Program-made: the position numbers and the translations under genes
Source of the DNA: an uncultured Spirochaetaceae bacterium
GTDB lineage: Bacteria; Spirochaetota; Spirochaetia; Treponematales; Treponemataceae
Direction: 5' to 3'
Length of the DNA stretch: 10,778 bases
Assembly (NCBI GenBank): GCA_902796985.1
Contig: CADBRC010000125.1
Location: forward strand, 1 to 10,778
Notes under the pieces: generated by a model
Database searches by the model: none
What the model saw: the letters and a program-made list of their open reading frames with translations, nothing else
What the model was told of the DNA's origin: nothing
Shown: positions 1 to 6,540 of the stretch, piece by piece
How positions within the stretch are numbered: position 1 is the stretch's first letter
Layout: each line of letters opens with the position of its first letter

Positions 1-390
1 CCCGTCCTTGTAGTGCACGTATCCGTAGAATTGGTAGCGTCCGGCGGGCGTGTCGCACACGGCGACGGAGACGAAGCCCACCTTGTCATAGACGTAGTAG
101 AGGTAGTAGCGGCCGTCGGGCCCCTGCGTCACGTCCGGGGCGTACAGCACCATCCGGCCGGCCTTGTTCGCGGGGTCGTCCATCCTGCCGTATATGACAC
201 CCTCATACTTCCAGTCGCTCAGGTCGTCCACCGGGGCGGACCAGCAGATGTAATCTCCAAGGCAGAAAACGGAGCCGCCCGAAAGGTCATGCGAGCCGTA
301 GACGTACACGCGGTCGCCGAAGACGTGCGGCTCCCCGTCCGGGACGTACTCCCAGGGCGGAAGGTAGGGGTTGAAAGCCTGTTTTTTCAT
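1..390 (-). CDS. GH43 family glycoside hydrolase, N-terminal part (cut by window edge)
   Basis: The first 130 codons of a glycosidase are read on the minus strand and the frame stays open to base 1. The protein starts MKKQAFNPYLPPWEYVPDGE. It shows the opening blades of a GH43 five-bladed propeller: PDGEPHV at residues 17-23, where Asp18 is the expected catalytic base, then VYVYGSHD (28-35), and YAPDV (83-87), where Asp86 is the expected pKa-modulating Asp. A GPDGRYYLYY strand follows at 90-99. The catalytic Glu would lie beyond the window. GH43 enzymes usually remove arabinofuranose or xylose from plant polysaccharide side chains. No signal peptide is visible, so the enzyme is probably cytoplasmic and acts on imported oligosaccharides (inference). 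The start is supported by GGAGG at 397-401, six bases upstream. Family assignment is strong; substrate is not determined. Confidence 0.85.
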   Translation of the reverse strand, partial: MKKQAFNPYLPPWEYVPDGEPHVFGDRVYVYGSHDLSGGSVFCLGDYICWSAPVDDLSDWKYEGVIYGRMDDPANKAGRMVLYAPDVTQGPDGRYYLYYVYDKVGFVSVAVCDTPAGRYQFYGYVHYKDG

Positions 391-396
391 GTAAAT

Positions 397-416
397 CCTC
401 CGGGAAGCCCCGGAAG
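397..416 (-). promoter_or_regulatory. Leader hairpin covering the GH43 ribosome binding site
   Basis: On the minus-strand transcript CTTCCGGG (416-409), loop GCTT (408-405) and CCCGGAGG (404-397) can form an eight-pair stem with one G-U wobble. The 3' arm contains the whole GGAGG of the GH43 gene. If the promoter at 432-459 is right, this hairpin sits about ten bases from the 5' end of a leader of roughly 35 bases. The pairing is seen directly; a regulatory effect on translation is inferred. Confidence 0.45.
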
Positions 417-431
417 GCCTCCACGGATTCT

Positions 432-459
432 ACTATAACACAGGCCGTGCAAAACACAA
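432..459 (-). promoter_or_regulatory. Probable sigma-70 promoter for the GH43 gene
   Basis: Read on the minus strand there is a -10 hexamer TATAGT (437-432), preceded by TG one base upstream (TGtTATAGT, an extended -10). A weak -35 TTGTGT (459-454) lies 16 bases further upstream. The start point would fall near 425, about 35 bases before the GH43 start codon. It would let GH43 be controlled separately from the upstream kinase gene. Confidence 0.5.
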
Positions 460-482
460 TGGGGAAAATTCCCGCCCCAGGG

Positions 483-512
483 CACCGGATATGTCACCGG
501 ATATCAGATATC
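483..512. repeat. Tandem CACCGGATAT repeats followed by paired GATATC
   Basis: CACCGGATAT occurs at 483-492 and again at 495-504, a 12-base period with a GT spacer. The second copy runs into GATATC (500-505), which is repeated at 507-512 after one A. The array lies between the stop codon of the histidine kinase gene and the GH43 promoter. Relative to the predicted GH43 start point it is at about -58 to -87, where activators commonly bind. The repeats are seen directly; the operator role is inferred. Confidence 0.4.
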
Positions 513-514
513 GC

Positions 515-3142
515 TCAGACAGCGAAGGGGGCGAGCCTCTCCCGGTAGCTCTGGTAGTCGGCAAGCAGGCCGGGCGTGAGGGCTTCTATGTCGCCCTGGG
601 CGGACTCGTCGCCCTGCTGCATCTTGTTGCCGCATTCCTCCAGGTAGCGGGCCATCTCCGACAGCGCGCTCGCCCCGATAAGGCGGGCGCTGCTCTTGAG
701 CGCGTGGACCTGCACCGTGTAGTTCTTCCAGTCGCCCGCCTCGGCGAGCGTCCTGATGAGGGCGGACTTTTCCTCTATGGCATCATAGAAGCTCCGCACG
801 GCGGAAAGGAATATCTCGTCTCCCCCGCAGTTCCGCGCGGCATGCTCCCCGTTCAGCCTGAACAGCTCCTGCAGGATGTCGCCGCCAGGGGCAGGGGCTG
901 CCGGGCTGCCCGCCGCCGGCTCTTTCCTGCGGATTTCCCGTTCGATAAAGCCCGCGTCCCCCTTGTGCAGCTGCAAGTCCTTGGGAATAAAGCCAGCCAG
1001 CAATGCCTCAAGCAGGCGGCTGTTAATCGGCTTGGAAAGGTAGTCCGCAAAGCCCGCCGCAAGGTACATCTCCTTGGCACCGCCGACCGCGTTTGCCGTC
1101 AGCGCGACGCAGGGGGTGTTTTTGTTGGGGCCTTCACCGTCCGCTCGGAGGGCGGCGAGCATCTCAAGCCCGTCCATCCGGGGCATCAGGTGGTCTATGA
1201 AGATGACGTTGTAGGGCTGCTCGCGGGCGGCGGCAAGCCCCCTCTCCCCGTCCGAGGCAGTGTCTATCTGCATGCGGGTCTGCTTGAGGAGGCCCTTGAA
1301 GACCGTGATGTTCATCGGCGTGTCGTCCACGACGAGTATCCGTGCCTCCGGGGCTTGGAAGGGCTCGCTGTAGCCGGACGCGGAGGCCGCGAGCGCCTTG
1401 GCCTCCTTCCAGTCGCCTATTCCCTCCCAGGAGCGTACCTCCTGCTCCACGGCAAAGCTGAACTCGCTGCCCTTGCCGTACTCGCTCTTCACGTCCAGAT
1501 GCGTTCCCATCGCGGCGAGAAGGTTCTTGACGATGCTCATCCCCAGGCCCGTCCCCTCTATGGAGCGGTTCCGCCGCTCCTCAATCCGCTCGAAGGGGCT
1601 GAAGAGCTTTTTCAGATCCTCTTCCTTTATGCCGATTCCCGTGTCGCGGACGCTCACTTTGAGCAGGACGTGGGTCTCGTCCTTCTTCTCGCTGCCGACC
1701 GAAAGCCAGACACTGCCGGACGGCGTGTATTTGACCGCGTTGGTCAGGAGGTTCAGGATGCACTGCTTTATCCTCGTGTCGTCCCCGAAAAGAACACGGG
1801 GCACGGAGGGGTCCACCTGCACCGAGAAGAGCAGGTTCTTTGCCTCCGCGCGGGTGGCGGTCATGTTCACCAGGTCGCCGACCATGACGGCAAGCTCGTA
1901 CTCCGCGCTGACAATCTCCATCTTGCCCGCCTCTATCTTGGAGAAGTCCAGGATGTCGTTTATCAGGGAAAGGAGGGACTTGCCCGAGCTCTGGATGTCG
2001 TGCGCGTAGCCCAGTATCGCCTCGTCGTCCGCCTCGCGCAGGATCATCTCGTCCAGACCGAGGACAGCGTTAATCGGCGTGCGTATCTCGTGGCTCATGT
2101 TGGACAGGAAGTCTCCCTTGGCGCGGTTCGCCTTGTCCGCAATCAGCTTCTGCTCCTTGAGTTCGTCTATGTAGCGGTAATGCTCGGTCTCGTCCGTCAG
2201 AAGGTAGACCCTTCCCGCCGCCCCCTTCTTGTTCTTCAGGAACTCCTCGGTTATGGAGAATATCTTGCCGTCCTCCTCCAGGTGCCTGCCCCCGGCATGC
2301 AGCTCGCGCAGCTTGCCGAGGCCCCCGTCCAGAGAGCCCGGATCCAGCCCCAGAAGGAGCTTCCGCGCCTTCTCGTTGCAGATGATGAGGTTCCCGTGGA
2401 TGTTCGTGACGGCGATTCCCTCCGAGATGTTCTCCATGACGAATTCCCGGGCAAGCTCCCGCGTGTCGAGCATGTCATGGAAGAACATCGCGATGAAAAG
2501 CAGCACCGAGGAAACGGAGAAGCCCAGTGAGTTCATGTCATAGACGGGGAACAGCCTGAGCGCCTGCAGCAGGCAGCATACGCTGTCCGTCAGGACTGCC
2601 AGGAAGATGAGAGCGAGCTGCTTCTTCACGTGCAGGTTCTTCTGCCTGCGCAGGGCCCTTACGAGCAGGACCAGGCAGACCACCATATACACCGCGAGCA
2701 GGCCGACGAACACGTAGTGCCAGGGGCCGTCGTTGAAGACCAGGTGGGGGAAGAAGCCGTCCTCCGCGAAGGAGAATGACGTGTAATACAGCCTGTTGTG
2801 CCGCATCGTCAGAATCGAGAAATAGGTGATGGCATGGGCAAAGGAGAGCGGGACGGTGATGCGCTTGTACCCCTGCCCCGTGCACATCTCCAGGATGAAC
2901 ATGAGCAGGGCGAAGCCCGTCCATGCCCTGCCGAGGTAGACGAACTGCCAGCAGAGGACGGCCTCTCCCTCGGTCTTGGACATCATGGACCCCAGGTAGC
3001 CCGCGTTGTTGACGAGCACCGAGACGCAGTAGAAGAGAAGCCATCCGTGCTGGGGCTTGGACCATTTTCTGATAATGTACGCGGTTTCCAGCAGCATGAG
3101 GATTATGCTGAAGCACTGGACGCACAGCAGGATGTTGTACAT
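515..3142 (-). CDS. Unorthodox hybrid histidine kinase: 7TM-PAS-HisKA-HATPase-REC-HPt
   Basis: This 875-residue membrane sensor kinase carries a full internal phosphorelay. Seven hydrophobic segments (about 3-24, 33-54, 62-86, 94-113, 141-163, 173-198, 203-222) match the HisKA 7TM type of sensor region. A PAS-like segment follows (about 232-310). HisKA has FLSNMSHEIRTP with His351. The ATPase domain has the N-box around Asn464/Asn468, DTGIG (500-504), the FSPFERI F-box (514-520) and GTGLGMS (530-536). The receiver domain (600-715) has Asp606/607, phosphoacceptor Asp650, Thr682 and Lys704. The HPt domain (about 755-870) has His813 in VHALKSSARLIGA. All phosphotransfer residues are present, so it should be active. 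No partner response regulator with an output domain lies in the window. GGAGG (3153-3157) is ten bases before the start, and the gene lies 27 bases after the MATE gene, probably on one transcript. Confidence 0.93.
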   Translation of the reverse strand: MYNILLCVQCFSIILMLLETAYIIRKWSKPQHGWLLFYCVSVLVNNAGYLGSMMSKTEGEAVLCWQFVYLGRAWTGFALLMFILEMCTGQGYKRITVPLSFAHAITYFSILTMRHNRLYYTSFSFAEDGFFPHLVFNDGPWHYVFVGLLAVYMVVCLVLLVRALRRQKNLHVKKQLALIFLAVLTDSVCCLLQALRLFPVYDMNSLGFSVSSVLLFIAMFFHDMLDTRELAREFVMENISEGIAVTNIHGNLIICNEKARKLLLGLDPGSLDGGLGKLRELHAGGRHLEEDGKIFSITEEFLKNKKGAAGRVYLLTDETEHYRYIDELKEQKLIADKANRAKGDFLSNMSHEIRTPINAVLGLDEMILREADDEAILGYAHDIQSSGKSLLSLINDILDFSKIEAGKMEIVSAEYELAVMVGDLVNMTATRAEAKNLLFSVQVDPSVPRVLFGDDTRIKQCILNLLTNAVKYTPSGSVWLSVGSEKKDETHVLLKVSVRDTGIGIKEEDLKKLFSPFERIEERRNRSIEGTGLGMSIVKNLLAAMGTHLDVKSEYGKGSEFSFAVEQEVRSWEGIGDWKEAKALAASASGYSEPFQAPEARILVVDDTPMNITVFKGLLKQTRMQIDTASDGERGLAAAREQPYNVIFIDHLMPRMDGLEMLAALRADGEGPNKNTPCVALTANAVGGAKEMYLAAGFADYLSKPINSRLLEALLAGFIPKDLQLHKGDAGFIEREIRRKEPAAGSPAAPAPGGDILQELFRLNGEHAARNCGGDEIFLSAVRSFYDAIEEKSALIRTLAEAGDWKNYTVQVHALKSSARLIGASALSEMARYLEECGNKMQQGDESAQGDIEALTPGLLADYQSYRERLAPFAV

Positions 3143-3169
3143 ACCCCCTGCCCCTCCTTATTCAGTCGT

Positions 3170-4555
3170 TCATTTGGTCAGGTTCTTGAGCCACCGCTCC
3201 TTCTTGAGCCAGATGTGGAACACCACGACCTTGACCAAATCAAGAAGCTTCACGCCCAGGTACATCATCACCGGGCCTATGTCCGTCAGCATCCCCAGCG
3301 CGAAGAGCATGGGAAGCATCACGAAAATCGTCAGCGTGGAGTCGGTGTAGGCTCCCATCGCCGTGTCGCCGCCCGCCCGGGCGACCGCCTGCTGCGCGTT
3401 CATGTAGACCCAGACGGGCATGAAGAATGCCATCAGTATGACCATGCTGCGGCTTATGGCGAGCGCGCTTTCGCTCAAGTGGCTGAACACGACGGGAATC
3501 AGGAGCGTCGTGACAAAGCCAAACCCTGCCATAACTATACCGAATATCGCGGAACCCGACAAGAGCCAGGTCTTCTCCTGCCGCGCCCGCTCCAGGTTGC
3601 CCTCACCGAGCGTCTTGCCGATGATGACCCCGGTCGCGGAGTAGATGCCGCCGAACGCGACAAAGAAGAGGTTCGCGATGGCAAAGCTTGAGGCCATGCC
3701 GGAGACAACCTCCGCCCCGCCCCTGCCGTTGTAAATCGCCGTCGTAATCGTCTCGGAGAGCACCCAGACCATCTCGCAGAAGAGGACGAGCGAGCCCTTC
3801 TTGAGGATTTCGCGGAAGAGCTTTCCGTCAATCCTGAGCAGCTTGGACAGCCGCACCGCGAATTCCGGCCTCTTCCTGGCATAGACCGCGATGAATATGA
3901 CGAACTCAACCCCGCGGGCAATGACCGTCGCGATTGCCGCCCCCTGCACCCCCAGGCGGGGGAAGCCCAGGTTCCCGTAAATCAGGAGCCAGTTGAAGAA
4001 GGTGTTCGTCAGCGTGGCGACGACGGTGACGATGAGCGGAATTTTGACGCTGCCCATGTCGCGCAGCGAGCTTGCGATGCAGATGGAGACGGTCATCGGC
4101 GGCCCCATGAAGAAGGCGATTTTCATGTAGCGCACGCCCTCGTCCAGAATCTGCTCCGCCTGCGTGTTCCCGATCAGCATGAGGGAGAGCACCTGGCGGG
4201 GGAAGACGACGCAGACCAGAAAATAAGGAAGAACCGCGACCAGCCCCATGATGAGCTTGAAGCGGAATGCCTGGCCCATCCCGTCCGAGTCCTTCGCGCC
4301 GAAGAACTGGGTCATGAAGATGCCGCCCGCCATGCAGATGGTGTTGACGTAAATCATGAACACGAACAGCACCTGCCCCGCGACGTTCACGCCGGACATG
4401 GAGATGTCCCCCAGCCCGGACACCATGAAGTTGTCTATGAGCGACACCATGCTCTGGATAAGCTGCTGGAGCATAATCGGCAGGGCGATGGCCAGCGCGT
4501 TCCTGTAGAATTTTGCGGGGGCGAACAGGCGCCCTCCCCCATCCTTGTAAAGCAT
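3170..4555 (-). CDS. MATE-family multidrug/toxin efflux transporter
   Basis: This 461-residue inner-membrane protein has the usual MATE length and roughly twelve hydrophobic segments. It carries an early LIDNFMVSGLG stretch (39-49), with Asp41 at the position of the conserved TM1 Asp of NorM/DinF-type proteins. The cytoplasmic-loop signature FMTQFFGAKD follows at 80-89. The family exports cationic drugs, dyes or metabolites in exchange for Na+ or H+; the substrate here cannot be told. The chosen ATG has GAGG (4561-4564) five bases upstream and an excellent promoter about 60 bases upstream. The histidine kinase gene starts 27 bases after this stop with no terminator between, so the transporter leads a two-gene operon. 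It may export a compound that the kinase senses or regulates (inference only). Confidence 0.92.
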   Translation of the reverse strand: MLYKDGGGRLFAPAKFYRNALAIALPIMLQQLIQSMVSLIDNFMVSGLGDISMSGVNVAGQVLFVFMIYVNTICMAGGIFMTQFFGAKDSDGMGQAFRFKLIMGLVAVLPYFLVCVVFPRQVLSLMLIGNTQAEQILDEGVRYMKIAFFMGPPMTVSICIASSLRDMGSVKIPLIVTVVATLTNTFFNWLLIYGNLGFPRLGVQGAAIATVIARGVEFVIFIAVYARKRPEFAVRLSKLLRIDGKLFREILKKGSLVLFCEMVWVLSETITTAIYNGRGGAEVVSGMASSFAIANLFFVAFGGIYSATGVIIGKTLGEGNLERARQEKTWLLSGSAIFGIVMAGFGFVTTLLIPVVFSHLSESALAISRSMVILMAFFMPVWVYMNAQQAVARAGGDTAMGAYTDSTLTIFVMLPMLFALGMLTDIGPVMMYLGVKLLDLVKVVVFHIWLKKERWLKNLTK

Positions 4556-4617
4556 ATATACCTCAATGAAGAGCTGTCAGGGGTGAAATCTGATATGCAA
4601 CAGTTGTTACGCATGGG

Positions 4618-4646
4618 ATTATATGCCTCTGCCCGCGGACTGTCAA
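4618..4646 (-). promoter_or_regulatory. Consensus sigma-70 promoter for the MATE-kinase operon
   Basis: On the minus strand TTGACA (4646-4641), a 17-base spacer (4640-4624) and TATAAT (4623-4618) match the housekeeping consensus at all twelve positions with ideal spacing. Transcription should start near 4611, giving a leader of about 56 bases before the MATE start codon. The -35 box lies only nine bases past the stop codon of the preceding mini-kinase gene, so read-through from that operon would also reach the MATE gene. Confidence 0.85.
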
Positions 4647-4654
4647 GGGGGAAC

Positions 4655-5188
4655 TCAATGCTGTTCCGCCAGGTACTGCATGAACTCCGGGGTTTTGGAC
4701 CAGTATTTGATGCCCCAGTTCTCAAAATTCCACTCTTCCATATAATCGTTGCACTCAAAGTCGATGTAATACAGGAGGGAATCGTGCACCACGAAATTTG
4801 TCGGGAAGTAGTCGATGTTCGTTCCAGCGGGATAGAGCAGGCTGCACATCTCCCGTACCTGAGCGAGGTATTCATCCTTCATCATGTCCTTCTGTACAAG
4901 CTCGTAGATTGTCTCGCCTTCGATGTATTCCTTGATAATCCGCTCGTTTTCCACATCGACGTCAAGCATCCGGGGCATCCGTATGCCTATGCCGGACAGA
5001 CGCTTATAGTCCGCAATCTCCGCCTGAATCTTATCTCCGAACTGGTAGTAGCTGCACGGCTCATGGTGTATCTGCTTGAGGACGACGCTCTCACCCTCCC
5101 TCTGCGCAAGGTATGAGTATCCGCCCTTACCCTTGCCCAGCAGCCTGATGATTTCATATTTTCTGCCGTTTACGTCCATAGCTTCCAT
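4655..5188 (-). CDS. Minimal protein-kinase/APH-fold phosphotransferase-like protein
   Basis: This small 177-residue protein keeps a recognisable kinase active site. It has a glycine loop LLGKGKGGYSYLA (16-28), the beta-3 Lys38 in VVLKQI, a candidate helix-C Glu57 and a hinge-like KEYIEGETIYELV (85-97). The catalytic loop is NIDYFPTNFVV, with Asp126 and Asn131 in the DxxxxN spacing, and the metal site YIDFE has Asp143. Only about 32 residues follow DFE, so the usual activation segment and large C-lobe helices are absent. That resembles RIO/Bud32/APH-type compact kinases more than Hanks-type kinases. There is no signal peptide or membrane segment, so it is cytosolic. GGAGG (5194-5198), five bases before the first ATG, fixes the start. 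It lies 22 bases after the hydrolase gene in the same operon. Kinase fold is well supported; the substrate is unknown. Confidence 0.72.
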   Translation of the reverse strand: MEAMDVNGRKYEIIRLLGKGKGGYSYLAQREGESVVLKQIHHEPCSYYQFGDKIQAEIADYKRLSGIGIRMPRMLDVDVENERIIKEYIEGETIYELVQKDMMKDEYLAQVREMCSLLYPAGTNIDYFPTNFVVHDSLLYYIDFECNDYMEEWNFENWGIKYWSKTPEFMQYLAEQH

Positions 5189-5210
5189 TGCAGCCTCCTA
5201 ATTTGCTCCG

Positions 5211-6302
5211 TCAATTCTGCTCCGGGAGAGGCCGGGTTTTCCTCACAATCTCCTCCAGTACCTGTCTGCCTTTGTCATGCTCCTCGTACAGGGGGCTGTG
5301 AGCAGACTCCTCAAAAAAGTACAGGGCCTTGTCCGGAGCTTGTACGGCCTCATAGTATTGCTCCTGGAGAGACGCGCAGCAGGTGTAGTCATACTTGCCG
5401 GTCAGGAAGTAAATGGGAATGTCCAGACTCGGCACGTCCTGAATGGCATTGAATGATGTCCGTGAATCCCGGGAGACGGGGCACTTATTCGACTTGATTT
5501 TTCCCTTCCATATGTGTACCCGCTCCGCCTGCGTGTAGGCCCTGTTGCGGAGACTCGGAAGAAAAATGCCGCGTATCACCGAATGCATATCCCTGGCAGT
5601 TCCGACGCCCAGCTCATGCATTGCTTTATCGCGCAGCCCTGAAGAGCAGTATTCTATGTAAGCTTCCTGTGACGCACTGATGTCCCGCTTTGAAAACTCG
5701 AGGAACATCTTTGTGTTCCCGTTTTTCTCATATTCGGATTTCATATAGTCGAACGCAATTTTCTCGGATTCCGCCTGATTTACGATTTGCGCCATCGCAA
5801 TATAGCAGAGGTATTTTTCCGGGTGACGCTGCACGGTTTTGAGCGCGATGTAGGTTCCGAATGAGTGTCCCATGATGTATATTCTGTCCGTCTTGAACCT
5901 GTTCGCCAGATAATCCGTCATGTGCAGGGTATCGTCAATGAATTTTCTCGTCGTCATCGATTCGGCACTGATGTCATCTTTATAGGACAGGCCTGTTCCC
6001 CGGTAATCCCAGTAGCAGACGGTGAATACGTCCGTGAGCGGAGAACCGTACATGGATTCCATCAGGTACTGAGGTATGCCCGGCCCTCCCCCGCACACGA
6101 GCAGAACCGGGTTGCCGGCATTCTTGGAGAGTATGATTGTGCCGAGCCCTCCGGCGGCCAGCTTTACCGTCGTCTTCTCGGAGACGGCTTCCTCACCCTG
6201 CATCTTGGGCAGCGTGCCGGAACTCGGAGGGAACATCACAAAGACAGCAAGTCCAAAGAGAAAAACAATCAGAAGGAGCGCGACAAGCATTTTTTTTACC
6301 AT
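5211..6302 (-). CDS. Membrane-anchored alpha/beta hydrolase, proline-iminopeptidase (S33) type
   Basis: This 363-residue protein begins MVKKMLVALLLIVFLFGL, a basic start followed by a hydrophobic signal-anchor, which should place the catalytic domain outside the cytoplasmic membrane. The S33-like layout is clear. The oxyanion motif is CGGGPG (70-75), then YWDYRGTGLS (97-106) stands for the DxRGxGxS motif. The nucleophile elbow GHSFGTY has Ser147, the acid is Asp305 in TGKYDY, and His335 lies in ESAHSP. A cap region of about 140 residues lies between Ser and Asp. The frame is open upstream to a GTG at 6380, but that codon lies before the predicted promoter and would bury the anchor, so the ATG at 6302 is preferred. 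No Shine-Dalgarno is seen there. Family members cleave N-terminal prolyl residues or small esters and amides; specificity is not readable. The GC content of parts of the gene is low (22 of 60 bases at 5701-5760). Confidence 0.85.
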   Translation of the reverse strand: MVKKMLVALLLIVFLFGLAVFVMFPPSSGTLPKMQGEEAVSEKTTVKLAAGGLGTIILSKNAGNPVLLVCGGGPGIPQYLMESMYGSPLTDVFTVCYWDYRGTGLSYKDDISAESMTTRKFIDDTLHMTDYLANRFKTDRIYIMGHSFGTYIALKTVQRHPEKYLCYIAMAQIVNQAESEKIAFDYMKSEYEKNGNTKMFLEFSKRDISASQEAYIEYCSSGLRDKAMHELGVGTARDMHSVIRGIFLPSLRNRAYTQAERVHIWKGKIKSNKCPVSRDSRTSFNAIQDVPSLDIPIYFLTGKYDYTCCASLQEQYYEAVQAPDKALYFFEESAHSPLYEEHDKGRQVLEEIVRKTRPLPEQN

Positions 6303-6316
6303 AATAAATATAAGGA

Positions 6317-6345
6317 ATGATACCTGATTTCCCGGCCCTTTGCAA
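6317..6345 (-). promoter_or_regulatory. Probable sigma-70 promoter for the hydrolase-kinase operon
   Basis: On the minus strand TTGCAA (6345-6340), a 17-base spacer and TATCAT (6322-6317) match the consensus at four and five positions. The start point would fall near 6310, only about eight bases before the ATG at 6302. This would give a nearly leaderless message, consistent with no ribosome binding site being visible there. Confidence 0.55.
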
Positions 6346-6406
6346 GAAGCACGGACTGCTGAATTTTTTCCCCTTTTCACCGTAAAAAAACAAACTTTTC
6401 CCTTTC

Positions 6407-6422
6407 CGGAAGGATTCTTCCG
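6407..6422. repeat. Perfect inverted repeat midway between divergent promoters
   Basis: CGGAAG (6407-6412), loop GATT and CTTCCG (6417-6422) form a perfect six-base dyad. It lies about 55-60 bases from the -35 boxes of both the leftward hydrolase promoter and the candidate rightward importer promoter. There is no T-run next to either arm, so it does not look like a terminator. A shared operator is possible; nothing confirms it. Confidence 0.35.
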
Positions 6423-6476
6423 AAAAGAAAATTGAAAAATCTAATAAAGTTCAACAAAAATCGATAAGAAATTCCA

Positions 6477-6504
6477 TTTACTTCTTGCGGATTCCTGCTA
6501 AACT
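6477..6504 (+). promoter_or_regulatory. Candidate promoter for the sugar importer operon
   Basis: The best plus-strand candidate is an extended -10, TGcTAAACT (hexamer 6499-6504), with a weak -35 TTTACT (6477-6482) 16 bases upstream. An A-tract-rich stretch at 6423-6471 lies directly upstream and could act as an UP element or bend. An alternative pairing, TTGCGG (6485-6490) with TAATCA (6506-6511), has a less usual 15-base spacer. The whole divergent intergenic region is 6303-6540; nothing else gene-like is seen in it. Confidence 0.4.
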
Positions 6505-6540
6505 GTAATCATAAGAGTTCATTATTAGGAGGAACGATTT

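Noticed and set aside
461..477. A GGGGAAAATTCCC-GCCCC dyad between the kinase and GH43 genes as a terminator.
   Set aside because: The possible stems are short and the following minus-strand bases are not a T-tract; it also overlaps the region just upstream of the GH43 promoter.
511..525. A hairpin TCGCT-N5-AGCGA over the histidine kinase stop codon as a terminator.
   Set aside because: The stem is only five pairs and no T-run follows on the minus strand, so it does not support Rho-independent termination.
491..2530. A 679-codon open frame on the plus strand opposite the histidine kinase gene.
   Set aside because: It is fully antisense to a kinase with all catalytic motifs intact, has no ribosome site, no recognisable domain and low-complexity composition typical of the reverse of GC-rich codons.
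2798..3691. A 297-codon plus-strand frame spanning the MATE/kinase junction.
   Set aside because: It lies antisense to two well-supported genes, is rich in His/Arg/Asp typical of shadow frames, and shows no family motif.
6303..6380. A 26-residue N-terminal extension of the hydrolase from a GTG at 6380.
   Set aside because: No ribosome site near the GTG, the likely promoter lies inside this stretch, and the extension would precede a normal signal anchor.
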